From Acephala macrosclerotiorum (Eukaryota > Ascomycota > Leotiomycetes > Helotiales > Mollisiaceae): a DNA stretch of 64,000 nucleotides. This document shows, in pieces, positions 1 through 10,457 of this stretch (the stretch's first letter is position 1; every line of letters starts with the position of its first letter). Below the pieces are notes generated by a model. It was not told where the DNA came from. It worked only from the letters and a program-made list of their open reading frames with translations, and made no database searches. A program made the position numbers and the translations under genes. The stretch lies in NCBI GenBank assembly GCA_014904845.1, contig MU119385.1, forward strand, positions 47,745-111,744, given 5' to 3'.

Positions 1-1277
1 CCGACCCAATCTCAACATTTCTTCATCTCGACTCTCCTTCATGAAATTCTACGAAACCTCATCTATTCAAATCAGCCTGTTAACTGATAAAATACTCAAT
101 CGCCCTGAGTCTAACTACTGGTGGGAATGAAATTTGTCGTTCCAGTATGAATCGGACACGGCGCGACGGCGACAAAAGAACGCAGTTAATAGGTCGGTCA
201 AGGACATACGAGTATCATCTAGATCATCACTAGCCTGAAAAGCCTCTTCCAGATCAGAACCAGGCCTTCGTTTGACTGAATTAGGACTCTTGGCGTTTTC
301 TGATTTTTCCCTCTAGACTTCTTTGCTTCACGCCCCAGCCACAGCAGTTGGTAATGTTCAGCTACAACGTCAATAATGCCGGGGCATTCTCCCTGCGTCA
401 GCTCGTGCTCGTCTGTTGTTACACTTCCAACTTTCACTCGCAATATGCGTTGTTTATCTTTATAATTTTTTTTTTAGCAGAAAGGAGAGATCGCTTGGTG
501 GCGATCGTCAACCTGAATTTCTTCGGGTCATCAAGTGTTCAGGCACTGAAGCCACCCATAACAAGAGATAGATATGGGGTCTACCGATCCAGAAGCGTCA
601 GATCTCTCTTGAGGTTCTTAAACGTAGGCCGGCTTGTACAGTGCACCAACCTTAATTTCTATTCACATATTTTCGAAAGTCGGGGGACTTCTATAATCCC
701 TAGGTTGTCCCTGGTGATTGAATGCGGCGTGCGGGAAATTTTTGGTCCTCTTTGTACTGATGCGGCGCTTCTCACCTCATCAATACGACCGATAACTTGA
801 AGCTTAACGATTTTCAAGGTTACCTTGATAGATACTTCGAAAGCCTTCTTGACGTCTGATGGAGGCGGAGTTCGGAACGTTGCTGGCAGCTGCCTCTTCT
901 TGTCTGTCTCAATGGAGAAAGCCTGACCCATCGAGTTCTGGAGAGCACGGAAGACGCTCAAAAATTGCTGTTAATCCATGGTAAATAACTCACGACTAAG
1001 AAAACATTCCTTCCTCGCTGTGGCTTGTTGAACGTTGATGGTTTAACATACGAAGTACCGATGTGAGCTATCACCGCGAGGGATTTCATGGCAAAGATAA
1101 AACACATGGAGCATAAGACCCTCTTCCTCAGTCAGTGTTTGAACATTTCCGAGCAGTCAACAGCACAAGCCAACTCAATCCCATCTCACCAGCCGTCCGA
1201 TATTCCCAGTTCCATCGTCCCCACCTTGATCTTCAACACCACACATACATCGATTACTCAAACTACGTCGTTCAGCC
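1..1277. other. No supported gene (window start)
   Basis: Open frames exist on both strands (for example 348-800 plus and 659-961 minus), but they overlap each other, have no recognisable domain and no start context or intron logic. I see nothing I can support here apart from the presumed promoter and 5' leader of the GH114 gene, which starts at 1278. Confidence 0.5.
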
Positions 1278-1928
1278 ATGCACTCAATTATAGCATTCTC
1301 TGTGGGAATATCCCTTTTTAATCTTTCTTTGGGACAGCCCACCCTGCCTAAAGCGCCAAAACCCACTCCTGGACCAACGGGGCAAATTCAGCTCGATTCC
1401 AAGGTCAATCCGAACCACAATGTCTCAGTATTCGACATCGATCTGTTCCAGAATACCAAAGAATATGTTGCCAAACTCCACAAGAGAGGCATATACGTCA
1501 TCTGCTACTTCAGCGCTGGCACCTGGGAGCCTTTGCGAGATGATCTCTACAACTTCAATCGAACGATACCTGGACTTCATTATGACGACCCAAGCGGCCA
1601 CTTCAAGGAAGAACAATGGTTCAATACTACAGATCAAATTGTCCGTGATGGGATGGCGCAGAGGATCTTGTGCGCAAAGAACATGGGATGTGATGCAGTC
1701 AATCCTGACAACGTAGATACATACAACAACGAAACTAGATTCAACGTCAAGCCAGAAGACGCGGAGAAGGATAAGATTACAGCCATTGACTACATCTCTT
1801 TTTTGAGCAATATCACACACAAAGCTGGCATGCAAATGAGTCTCAACTCGCCTGAAATCGTCGATCGTGTCTGTACCTACCGTTTACGTTCTTTCAACAC
1901 TGTCCTATACTTCTATACGTCGATTTAA
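1278..1928 (+). CDS. GH114-like endo-alpha-1,4-polygalactosaminidase, 3'-truncated
   Basis: A 216-residue secreted protein. Residues 1-19 form a signal peptide (hydrophobic core ending SLGQ). The rest follows the glycoside hydrolase 114 (TM1410-type) barrel: the strand motif FDIDLF near 53, VICYFSAGTWE near 75-85, and GCDAVNPDNVDTYNN near 141-155, whose Asp residues are the usual acidic active-site candidates. The family acts on galactosaminogalactan-type polymers in fungal walls and biofilms. The family match fades after about residue 195 (SLNSPEIVDRV). The frame then runs through about 20 low-complexity residues to a stop, where the family normally has a further strand and helix with conserved Glu and Cys. 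I found no convincing 3' exon before 2.1 kb, so this is either a truncated gene or one whose last exon I cannot see. The ATG at 1278 is the only one that yields the signal peptide. Confidence 0.7.
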   Translation: MHSIIAFSVGISLFNLSLGQPTLPKAPKPTPGPTGQIQLDSKVNPNHNVSVFDIDLFQNTKEYVAKLHKRGIYVICYFSAGTWEPLRDDLYNFNRTIPGLHYDDPSGHFKEEQWFNTTDQIVRDGMAQRILCAKNMGCDAVNPDNVDTYNNETRFNVKPEDAEKDKITAIDYISFLSNITHKAGMQMSLNSPEIVDRVCTYRLRSFNTVLYFYTSI

Positions 1929-2567
1929 TTGGTATTTATAGAATTTTACATTTATCTATCTCAAGATTAACCCTCTCTGTGAGACGTTCTTCTCCGGCGA
2001 CGACGGTAAGATAAGGGGGTGCGGCACGTGATGTACTCAACTACATTCTTACTAGGTTAGTGCTAATCTGTTTGATTCAAGTCGATCTTGTACCGAGACA
2101 TAATATATACTTTGCACTTCTGATCCGTCATATTTCGAATGCTTTCGCCATCCACTCAAAGTATGATTTCTCATTCAGGATTGGCGTGCTGCAAGTGACT
2201 CGGTTGGCTGCTCGACTAGGTCTAGCGTCTATGCTGTAGCTGAATCTCCAGCGTTCAGCTCCTTCCTCAACCTTCAGTACATCAAAGCCACTTTCATACC
2301 TTCTTCCTCGAACCGTTCGCGACAACCGTCTTCGGCGTACTGAGTTGGCAGTAGCCTCTTGTCGATACGAATGGTGTTAGCACTGAATTGTTCGAGTCGC
2401 GACACTTGACAAGGCTGAGACTTGCTGCTTTCCAGCCCCTACCCGCCTTGAGGCCCCCGGAAGAATGGTAGATAATTGACGGAACTCCCGACGCTCGAAA
2501 CAAATCACGTTTCTGTGCTCTGAGCGCTGTTCCTCCTTGGTGCGCCCAAGATTGCTTACTAGCGGAC
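1929..2567. other. Spacer between the GH114 and HET genes
   Basis: No gene recognised. Minus-strand open frames (2128-2719) lie across the HET promoter and the start of the HET gene and look like shadows. The stretch 1965-2035 could hold a lost 3' exon of the GH114 gene, but no family residues are visible in it. Confidence 0.45.
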
Positions 2568-4154
2568 ATGCGTCTACTCCACTCATATACGATTTCTCTC
2601 CATGAGTTCGCCGAGAACGAGATCCCACCATATGCCATACTCTCACACACCTGGGAGAAAGATGAAGTTTCATTCCAGGATATGCAAGAGGGCCGATGCA
2701 CTGGTAAAGAGGGATACAAAAAGATCAGATATGCTTGCGGACAGGCTCTTGCGGAGAAGCTCGACTACGTTTGGGTCGACACCTGCTGCATAGACAAGAG
2801 AAGCAGCTCCGAACTCTCGGAAGCAATAAACTCGATGTTCCAATGGTATCGAAAAGCTCAGTCATGCTACGCGTATCTGGTTGACGTACCGCCAACGAAT
2901 ACCCCGCAGTCCCCAAACTCTGCCTTTCGCAAAAGTCGTTGGTTCACTCGAGGCTGGACATTGCAGGAGCTGATCGCACCCCTCAATGTCTATTTCTACT
3001 CCAGAGACTGGACATATCTTGGTTCAAAGGGCGAACTCACCGCGACGATCACCTACATTACCGGCATTGACGAATCCAGCCTCAACGGCGGCTCCTTGAA
3101 TGAAGCAAGTGTTGCGAAGCGAATGTCATGGGCTTCGAAACGAGTCACCACCAGGAAAGAAGACATTGCATACTGTCTCCTCGGAATATTTGGTGTCAAC
3201 ATGCCGATGCTCTACGGCGAAGGCGACAAAGCTTTCATGAGATTAGAGGAGGAAATCATCAAGGAATCGGATGACCAGTCGCTATTTGCGTAGGGCCTTG
3301 ATCAAGACTCAAATACATTGGTTTTCAACCTCCCGGGAGTACTAGCCCGCTCACCAGCCGATTTTGCTTTATCTGGAAACATCCTCCCTTGCAAAACCTG
3401 GAGCACATCCTTTCCTCCCTCGATGACTAGCAAAGGTCTACGAATCGAACTTCCTTTATACTATCAGCCTTCCGATCCGGGTAAGAGGATGCCTTTTGGG
3501 CTTCTCAGCTGCCAAGTTGAGAATAACTTCTTTGACGTTCTGGCTCTGCCACTACATAAAAGATCGACATCAAAAGACGAGTTCTCGCGCTCACAGTGGA
3601 GCGCGCCGATTCAGGTGCCTGAGATACAGAGTAAGAACCTGGAACTGGTGACTATCTACATCAGCAAGTTGCCACCTTTGCATCTCCGCCCAGAAGACAA
3701 TCGATTCGATAGCTTTCTCATCCGCCGCCTCCCCAACGTGAATACCAAAAACGGATACAGGCTGATGGAAGTCTACCCGTCTAGAGGCTGGAATCCAACT
3801 CGAAGAATCATCTCGACGCGCTTCGGCCACGAAGGATGGGTTGAGATGCAAGTTCTGATGCGCTTCGCAACCGATAAGCTTAAGACCCCCGACTTTGTGG
3901 TGATACTTGAGTATACGCCGAGGAAGTATAAGATTGATGATCCGACTAGGTACGATGATTCGAAGGCGAACTGCGATGTTGTGGTGAACTTGGATTGGGC
4001 GTCGCTGCAGCGGTCGCGTCAGAAGGTGAAGGTTTATTTGAGGAAGACGACAAAGTCGCTGAATATTATGGATACGAATATTAAGGTATCACTGAGTAAA
4101 GAAGACGTGATGGGCATGAAAATGTTCGTGGTTGATGTGGATGTAACTGATTAG
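2568..4154 (+). pseudogene. HET-domain protein interrupted by a single in-frame TAG
   Basis: The frame is continuous and intronless for 528 codons apart from one TAG at 3291-3293. The first part (241 residues) holds the HET (heterokaryon incompatibility) domain: PYAILSHTWE near 21-30, VWVDTCCIDK near 67-76, SAFRKSRWFTRGWTLQELIAP near 118-138, and the LLGIFGVNMPMLYGEG segment near 208-223. The stop falls at SLFA-stop-G, where HET proteins normally continue SLFAW-G, so TGG became TAG. The same frame resumes directly and runs 287 codons to a TAG ending at 4154. HET proteins trigger cell death after non-self recognition between hyphae. As written, only a 241-residue HET domain would be made unless the stop is read through. 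Everything else about the gene looks intact, so the loss is recent, allelic, or a sequence error. Confidence 0.85.
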
Positions 4155-4441
4155 TAGTTGGTAAGATGGACAGTATGTCGAATATTCCATTCCCTGATAG
4201 GACTCTGGAAGGGCTCGGCTAGTTAGGTAAGAGATAGGACCACGATACCATACTCAGGTTTGTATCAGAAGCAAGTTAGCAAACCCCGATCTTCGGGAAA
4301 ATGGGTAAGTGGATCGAGAATGTCCCCGTAAGGCTGGCCATCTGGAACTCGGGAATAAGGATCTGACAATGACAATGCGAAATCTGGTTGTAGTTCCGCT
4401 GTTCCGCTCCAACACCCTCGTCCTATTCTCCGCTACCACGC

Positions 4442-5155
4442 TCAAACATCAATCAAAATCCTCTCCCATAATCTCATATTGCGCGCCTTCCTACCCCACC
4501 CCGAGACTAAACCCCTGATCTTCATGCTTCATTTCCTCCTCACTTAGCTCTTCCCCTCTTTTGCATCTCTTCAATACCATGAATTCTTATTCCTAACATA
4601 GCGCCTAACAATGCAACCTCGAAGATTCCTCCTCTCGAAATCTTCCACGATCTCTTCCACTAATTTCCCTTCCCATGCGGTCCAGACGCTTCAACGCCTG
4701 AAACCGAAGGACAACTCAATAAAGCGGAATCCTTGATCTGCCATTCAGGACTCGATCAGCTCGTATAGTTAAAATTCGCCAATGCCATGGAGGAAGGATG
4801 GAGATCTCTTAATTTTTCACAATGGGACGCGGCGGGGTGGAACGATGGATGGATGGCAAAGAATTATGTATTTGTGAGGCTAAGACAGATAGAGGTGGCG
4901 GGATCGAGGCAGCTAAATATTTGAGTCTTGATTTCAGCAGCTAAGGTGGAGATAGTAGGTTTACGCGTATAAGGGTCAGGAACTAGGGTAGTCTTGATTT
5001 TCTGGAAGATTGATCAGTGGGGAAGGTATTAAGGAAATAGGATTGGGGTGTACCTGGCTGGAAGTGGCGAAAGGTTGTCCCATGAGAACAGCATAATCGA
5101 CGTCCATCTCAGCGAGGGTACGCCAAATTCCTGTATGTTGAAAGTTGAGATCCAT
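4442..5155 (-). pseudogene. Decayed tandem copy of the neighbouring F-box-like gene
   Basis: Read on the minus strand from ATG 5155-5153, exon 1 encodes a peptide with IWRTLAEMDVDYAVLMGQ, matching LWRTFAEMDLDYSMLMGH in the gene at 5671-6405. Both are followed by a splice donor at the same place (donor near 5053 here). After the matching acceptor come KPTISTLAAEIKTQIFSCLDPATSICLSLTN, then a TAA (4866-4864) where the intact copy has a codon inside TNNHFY. Further downstream MADQGFR and, at the very end, MRLWERILIDV-stop (stop at 4444-4442) are still readable, so both ends of the gene survive. The interior is broken by the stop and by frame changes. The similarity extends into the upstream leader and the 3' flank, so a unit of roughly 1.1 kb was duplicated. 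About 200 bp of leader sequence (roughly 5160-5380) has no counterpart in the other copy. Confidence 0.8.
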
Positions 5156-5670
5156 GCGGAACTCGGAGAAGGCTGGGGACTAGGTAGAGGCTTGATCGGC
5201 AAGGTGATGTAAGTGATCAATTCGATGGTGATCTCAGCTGTCTCCTTGGGAACAGCTTTGGCTGCCTCAAGTTTTCGCAGCTTGGAGGGGCTTGAAAGCT
5301 GGTTGTTGCGCTCCGCCATTGCGACATCTTGCTCGCGCAACTCGAGAAGGAGCTCGAGTACATCGAGATCCATTGCTAGAGAAGAAACAGTCTTGACTGG
5401 AACAATGTAGCGTGCTTGATCTGATGTGGTTGCAGACAAAGACGAAGGCTGGTTTGAGGTTGCGAACTTGCAAGTTACTATTGTAGGAAGGACGAGAGGA
5501 AGTTGAATATTGATCGAAGTGGTGTATATAAGATATGGAGCTAGCGCTATTTGGAAGGTAATAAGATGAAAATGTCCTGTTACGTCTGGGACAATACGGG
5601 GGAAATGTCAAAAGTGATTCTTCTGTGCTCCCGCTCTACCTATTCCACCCCAGTCTTCGCCTTCCCTCTT

Positions 5671-6405
5671 TCAAATATCAATCAGAACTCTCTCCCACAG
5701 CCGCACATCCCGCGCCTTTCCACCCCGCCCACATACTAGATCCCACTCCAGGTCCTCCTTCTTCTCCTTTTCCTTCTGCTCATATCTCCGGAACTGCTCT
5801 TGCTTATCATCTGTCTCTACGTCCTCTGCCTCCATATGCCTGCCCCACTCCGCCGAGTCGTTCCTGACGAATCTGGGACATTTCTTAACCCACCTTGCCG
5901 CCCAGCCGCCCGGGTGCACCCTGACCACCTGTCCACCGAGGTAATGATGGTATTCAATGTCAGCTCGGAATCCTTGGTCGGCCATTGAAATTTCGAGAAG
6001 TTCCCAGAGTTGGCAGCTCCGGGCTAACCAGCTTAGCTGGCGGAAGATGTTTGGCCACTCGAAGTATATAGAACGTGAGTTGAGTGGAATGGGGACGGAG
6101 TGGAAGGTGCGGTGGATCTTGTAGAAGTGATTATTGGTTAGCCCTAGGCAGACCGAGGCAGCGGGATCGAGGTGCTCGAAAATCTTGTTCTTGATTTCCG
6201 GTGGGAGGGTGGAGAGGGTTGGTTTGCCGGGGTTTAGTGGAAGGAGGGTAAGTGTCAGCGTCTGGTCATTGATTAGTAGGCTAGTCATTTTGGCAAGGCT
6301 GGAGAATCTTACCTGTTGCACATTAGGAGAATGACCCATGAGCATGGAGTAATCCAGGTCCATCTCCGCAAAGGTGCGCCAGAGACCAGCCTCTCGAGGA
6401 TCCAT
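5671..6405 (-). CDS. F-box-like protein (intact tandem copy)
   Basis: Predicted 227 residues in two exons: 6405-6313 and 6261-5671, with a 51-nt intron (GTAAGA..GACCAG). The intron length is a multiple of three and contains no stop, so retention would also be translatable; the parallel intron in the decayed copy supports splicing. Residues about 38-75 read LSTLPPEIKNKIFEHLDPAASVCLGLTNNHFYKIH, the degenerate F-box seen in many fungal proteins (LP.EI...I...L, then CLGLT..FY.IH). F-box proteins recruit substrates to SCF ubiquitin ligases through Skp1; the target is unknown. The C-terminal half is charged, with a Lys/Glu-rich stretch (EQKEKEKKEDLEWD). I chose the ATG at 6405 rather than upstream in-frame codons because the duplicate starts at the same position. 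A TATA-like run lies about 175 bp upstream. Confidence 0.7.
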   Translation of the reverse strand: MDPREAGLWRTFAEMDLDYSMLMGHSPNVQQVRFSSLAKMTSLLINDQTLTLTLLPLNPGKPTLSTLPPEIKNKIFEHLDPAASVCLGLTNNHFYKIHRTFHSVPIPLNSRSIYFEWPNIFRQLSWLARSCQLWELLEISMADQGFRADIEYHHYLGGQVVRVHPGGWAARWVKKCPRFVRNDSAEWGRHMEAEDVETDDKQEQFRRYEQKEKEKKEDLEWDLVCGRGGKARDVRLWERVLIDI

Positions 6406-6575
6406 GGTGATGATAAGGACGTAGACGCGCAAAATAAACCGGATCTGGCTAGAACAATGTAATTGTGCTTGGCTTGGTGGTGGATGCAAGTAACTTTGAA
6501 AGCTGTTGCGGTTGCGAGATCATAAATTTGCTATTGTTCAAAAAGGGAGGAAGTGTTATGGAGATCGATCAAAGT

Positions 6576-6590
6576 CTTGTATATATAACG
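6576..6590 (-). promoter_or_regulatory. TATA-like element upstream of the F-box-like gene
   Basis: On the minus strand the sequence is GTTATATATACAAG, about 175 bp before the ATG at 6405. A similar TATATA run sits upstream of the decayed copy near 5521-5530, in line with duplication of the promoter together with the gene. Confidence 0.35.
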
Positions 6591-7079
6591 CGGAGCTAAC
6601 GATATTGGGCGCTGGCCTCATGCTAGGCGGTGAGAGGAAGAGTCAGGGAATGAGGGAGACGCGGAATATTTTGAGTGAACTTGACGCGGATGAAAAGACA
6701 TGAACATGACGCCCAATCGCGGCGACATTATGGCTGACCACTTCGCAGAGAGGTTGCTGGACATGCTGTATTGAAAGGGAAGGCATTTTTTGATGCACTG
6801 AAAGAAATTATATACAGGAAAAGGAGAAGCTGTCCAAGATCAGATATGCGGGTGACAACTGAGTAAGATATAGCAAAATACTGATGATCTTTATAGAAGC
6901 CCTAAGCGTGTTTGTCGGGGACTTTGGGAAACACATACCTGATTGTCTACAAAGAGCCTCACCAAAGCAAGTCTCCTTTATTTGCTCTGTGCCAGAGTAC
7001 ACAATTTCGCCGTATCATACAATGTGTCGTATCCTGACTAAGATCAGACACACATGTTGAGACCTTTGGAACAGTCATC
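6591..7079. other. Spacer, no gene seen
   Basis: No domain-bearing frame on either strand. It separates the promoter of the F-box-like gene from the 3' end of the pseudouridine-catabolism gene. Confidence 0.45.
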
Positions 7080-9972
7080 TCAATCCTGGTGTCCAGTCAA
7101 TTGCTCCTCCGCCAAGGCTTTCAAATCCTCAGTCAGTACTCCCAACTCGGGACTGACACTCTCCTTGCTAATCAGCGTCAACACAGCTCCCCGTTGCGCA
7201 ACATCAATCAGTTTCTCATCAAGTTTGCACCCCTGCGCCAACCCCGCAACAATCACACCAAGGAAGGTGTCACCAACGCCATTGACGCTGACGATGCCTT
7301 CTTGAACCACTTCCACAGGTGGGAATAGACGCATATAAACACCACCGACCTCGTTTGTTCCATTGTTGTTCCGAGATAGGATGTAAGGAGCAGAATCTCG
7401 ATCCGTAAGGCGAGGGTCGCCTGGCAACAGTAGCTCTGTTAGAAGCACACCTTCTGCTCCGAGCTTTGTTAGAATCTTGGGGATATAGGGTAGAAGCTGG
7501 ATGGACTGAAGAGGAATGCCTTCATCTGTTATCTCGTGATTCGTGATGGAGACGAAGCGGTCTCGGGCTCCGGAGCCGGGAATCCCAAGGGCATCGATGA
7601 CTTCCCACCATTCCTGGGATTCGAAGAAGTCGTATTTCTTGGCGGCGGCATGCATTGCTGCTAGCTCATATTGATTCGGTGTGGAAAGATGAATGTCGTT
7701 GTTGGGGAATACTCCCAGGCGATAATTCTTCTGCTGGCAATTGGTGGGTTCAAATATCCCACTAGCCTTTGGTATGGAGACAGGTTCGAACACTATCTTC
7801 TTATTGATTCGACTGTGTAGGAAGGATTTCATGATTGATGGGGACCAATTGGCATCAATGACAATCCATGTATCTCTGGGAAGTGGATATGTAATAAGGC
7901 GCCGTTTCAGAGTGTCTTTGATCCCGGAGGGGTTACTGAAAATGCTCATGTCTGCCATGGCCACGACTAGATTTTTGGCCCCATCATTTACAGCGACGTA
8001 TTGAGCTGTGTGGTTCTCGATGGCTTTGCCCTGGAACTCGGATGTTACAGGAAGTGGAATGATCTTCGAGATATCAAGTCCTTCGTCTTTGAGAGCTGAA
8101 AGTATTGAAGTGCCAGCACTGGTAAGCATCAGTCACTGCGCTCAAGTGATCGGAGTGCAAACATACAGATCTTTTGCCACGAGACTCCGCAAAGATACTG
8201 GGTGACCTCCAGCTCTTTGAGCGGCAAGTGCAACATTATGACCAACGCCGCCAATGGTGGGGATGATTGTGGCGATGTTCGAGGTATGCAGTTTCGGCGC
8301 CACATCAGTTGTGGTAGATGAAGCACCGTGGCGGCTTTCGGGAGAATAGTTGCATGACAAGTCAATGGCCACAGAACCAAGGACTATTATGTCAGATTGT
8401 GTCTGGGGTAGGGCCGCGTCAATATCTGGGCAGAAATCCGGATCAAGAGGACGTGGGATCCATCAAGGTTCTGTCGAGGTGTGGACACTTACTTCAGGAA
8501 TGTCGACAGCACGAGTTTTTGTTTCGGCAGTGAGAGTTGTTCTCGCATCTTGATCATAGCTATCTACTGATGCATGTCTCAAATGAATTGAGGTCATGCC
8601 GGATTTGCCAATGTTGTCGCTATGATTGTCAATCTCACAACGACAAATTTCTCCTCAGACCACCTACTCTACTCTCATGCGTGCAAGCTCAACAGCCACC
8701 TTCGCTGCCATTGCGACGTTTGACTCTATGAGGGCTCGATTTGCTGGGATACTGTTTCCCTTTGTGAGTTCTTTGATTCGGGAAAGAATGAAGGGAGTAT
8801 TGGCATGTCCGTGAAAACCCTGTTCTGCGGCTTCTTTCACTGCTTGGTTGATGGCTTCATCGATCTCTGCCTTGGGTATTGAATGTTCCACTGGAATTGG
8901 ATTGGCGAAATGCAGACCGGATTTTTGGCTTGCAGGAAGCTGCAACAATTCTTGAGCATCTAGTTCCGTCAGTAGATATTAGTGGGCTCACATAGGGACA
9001 CATACGAATGATAGCAGCAGCGTCCTGTGCATTTTGGACAACCATTGGACTCTTCAAGCCGCTTTCCCGGGTATAGAATGCTGGGAAATCAATCTGACCA
9101 GTCCTCCCGTCTGCAAAAGTACACACTGTGACACCTTGAGTTTCGAGGAACTCCAAGGTCTTTGGTATGTCTAAGAAGCTTTTGCAACCGCTGCTGATGA
9201 CCGCAACTGAAGTTCTTCCTAGCTCTGTAAGGTCGGCAGAAATGTCCATGGTGCTCTCGGCACCTCGGTGGACACCGCCAAGACCGCCGGTTCCAAACAC
9301 CTTGATTCCTGCTTTTGACGCGAGTATCATAGTCCCTGATACTGTGGTACCGCCATTGAGCTTCTTTCCCGCAAGTCCCTAACACTGGGTAAACCTTCAT
9401 ATTCCAAAAGCAGGAAGCTAATGACTCACCATCCCAAGGATGTAGGGGAGATCTCGACGAGAGACTTTCATTGTTGCTGGATCTCCTGCAGTAGATGCAA
9501 GAGTGGTAATCTCGGCTTCTGAGAGTCCAACTCGAGCGACGCCTTCGAGAATTCCAATGGTCGCTGGAATTGCGCCATGGCTTCGGACAATCTTTTCCAG
9601 ATCTAAAGCGAGGGCTACATTGTCCGGATAGGGGAATCCATGGGTATATATGGTGGTCTCTAAAGCAACAACTGGATGACCTGTTTTCAAAGCTGCGTAT
9701 ACTTCATCTGAGATGTGGAAATTTGGGGTCGACTGTACGTCGGTTCTGGCGAACGGGACCTGGGTATGTTTCTGTCTTCTTAAATGAGGCTCCAGCCGCC
9801 TAAACTTGGGAAGAGATTCTTGCCGCGACCTGTCATGGACTTCTGTAGCACTGAGCTGTGAGTGCCGCCCACGTTGAAGTGACACGAATGACCTCTGAAT
9901 TTGGGTTAGGCGAGAGAGCCCTCGAGAAACCCTCCAAAGAGGGTGCTTCGTTGATTGTAAGAGCAGCATCAT
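7080..9972 (-). CDS. Bifunctional pseudouridine-5'-phosphate glycosidase / pfkB-family kinase
   Basis: Six exons (9972-9430, 9378-9006, 8959-8668, 8619-8493, 8402-8167, 8118-7080) give 869 residues with all phases closing; the acceptor at 8403 is the least certain. The N-terminal half is a PsuG-type glycosidase: ALETTIYTHGFPYPDN near 103-118 (catalytic Glu about 105), MKVSRRDL with Lys about 169, SSGCKSFLDIPKTLE, and NTPFILSRIKELTKGNSIPAN. The C-terminal half is a ribokinase-type pfkB kinase: IGGVGHNVALAAQRAGG near its start and VNGVGDTFLG with catalytic Asp about 807. Together they would phosphorylate pseudouridine and split pseudouridine 5'-phosphate into ribose 5-phosphate and uracil, salvaging modified RNA. 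The fusion is usual in fungi. The first 80 residues are Arg/Ser/Gln-rich with few acidic residues and could be a mitochondrial presequence or could hide an unrecognised intron. Confidence 0.88.
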
Positions 9973-10457
9973 TCTCTGAGTATAGTGGTGAACAGATAGG
10001 AGCCTACTAGGGCTATCGAGAGGTGAGTGCTGTTCGACGAGAAGGTTGAGGTCGAAAATGGGATTTTGATATCACGTGTATCAGCGTACCAACGCTTTGC
10101 CTAAAGTAGACTAGAACCTAACTTCATCTATTTGATACACCACCAGTTTCGACCACACCAATCCAACCCTCACTTGGAAGCAACATTCGGTTCAACCCGA
10201 ACGAACCAGGGCTCAGTTCCTCTTACGGATTATGCATAATTCCATCAGTAAGGATCGAGGTTCATCATACCATTCCGATACGGGAACCTTATTTCCCTGT
10301 CCATATGTTCATATCATCATGCCGTTATTATTATTTGCCTCTCCTTCCGCGCCCTGCCATGGTCTGCCAACTTTGCAATCTACATGACGTTCTTTCTATC
10401 TCTCTCTTGTTTATCTTTCCCCTCCCGCCGACCCTCGATTGAGGCTTCGTCGTTCAA
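9973..10457. other. Divergent promoter region
   Basis: It holds the 5' regions of the minus-strand pseudouridine gene and the plus-strand secreted protein gene. A pyrimidine-rich leader (10380-10435) precedes the ATG at 10458. Nothing else seen. Confidence 0.45.

Noticed and set aside
348..800. 150-codon plus-strand open frame near the window start
   Set aside because: It overlaps an equally long minus-strand frame, has no domain and odd composition, and no start or splice support.
3291..3293. Programmed stop-codon read-through of the HET gene
   Set aside because: The context is TAG followed by GGC, not the TGA-CTA context known for fungal read-through; a mutated Trp codon at a conserved site explains it better.
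5029..5439. 136-codon minus-strand frame (MSATTSD...) as a separate gene
   Set aside because: Its 3' half is a shifted reading of the F-box-like duplicate (IWRTLAEMD in another frame); the 5' half is the extra leader segment without a recognisable domain.
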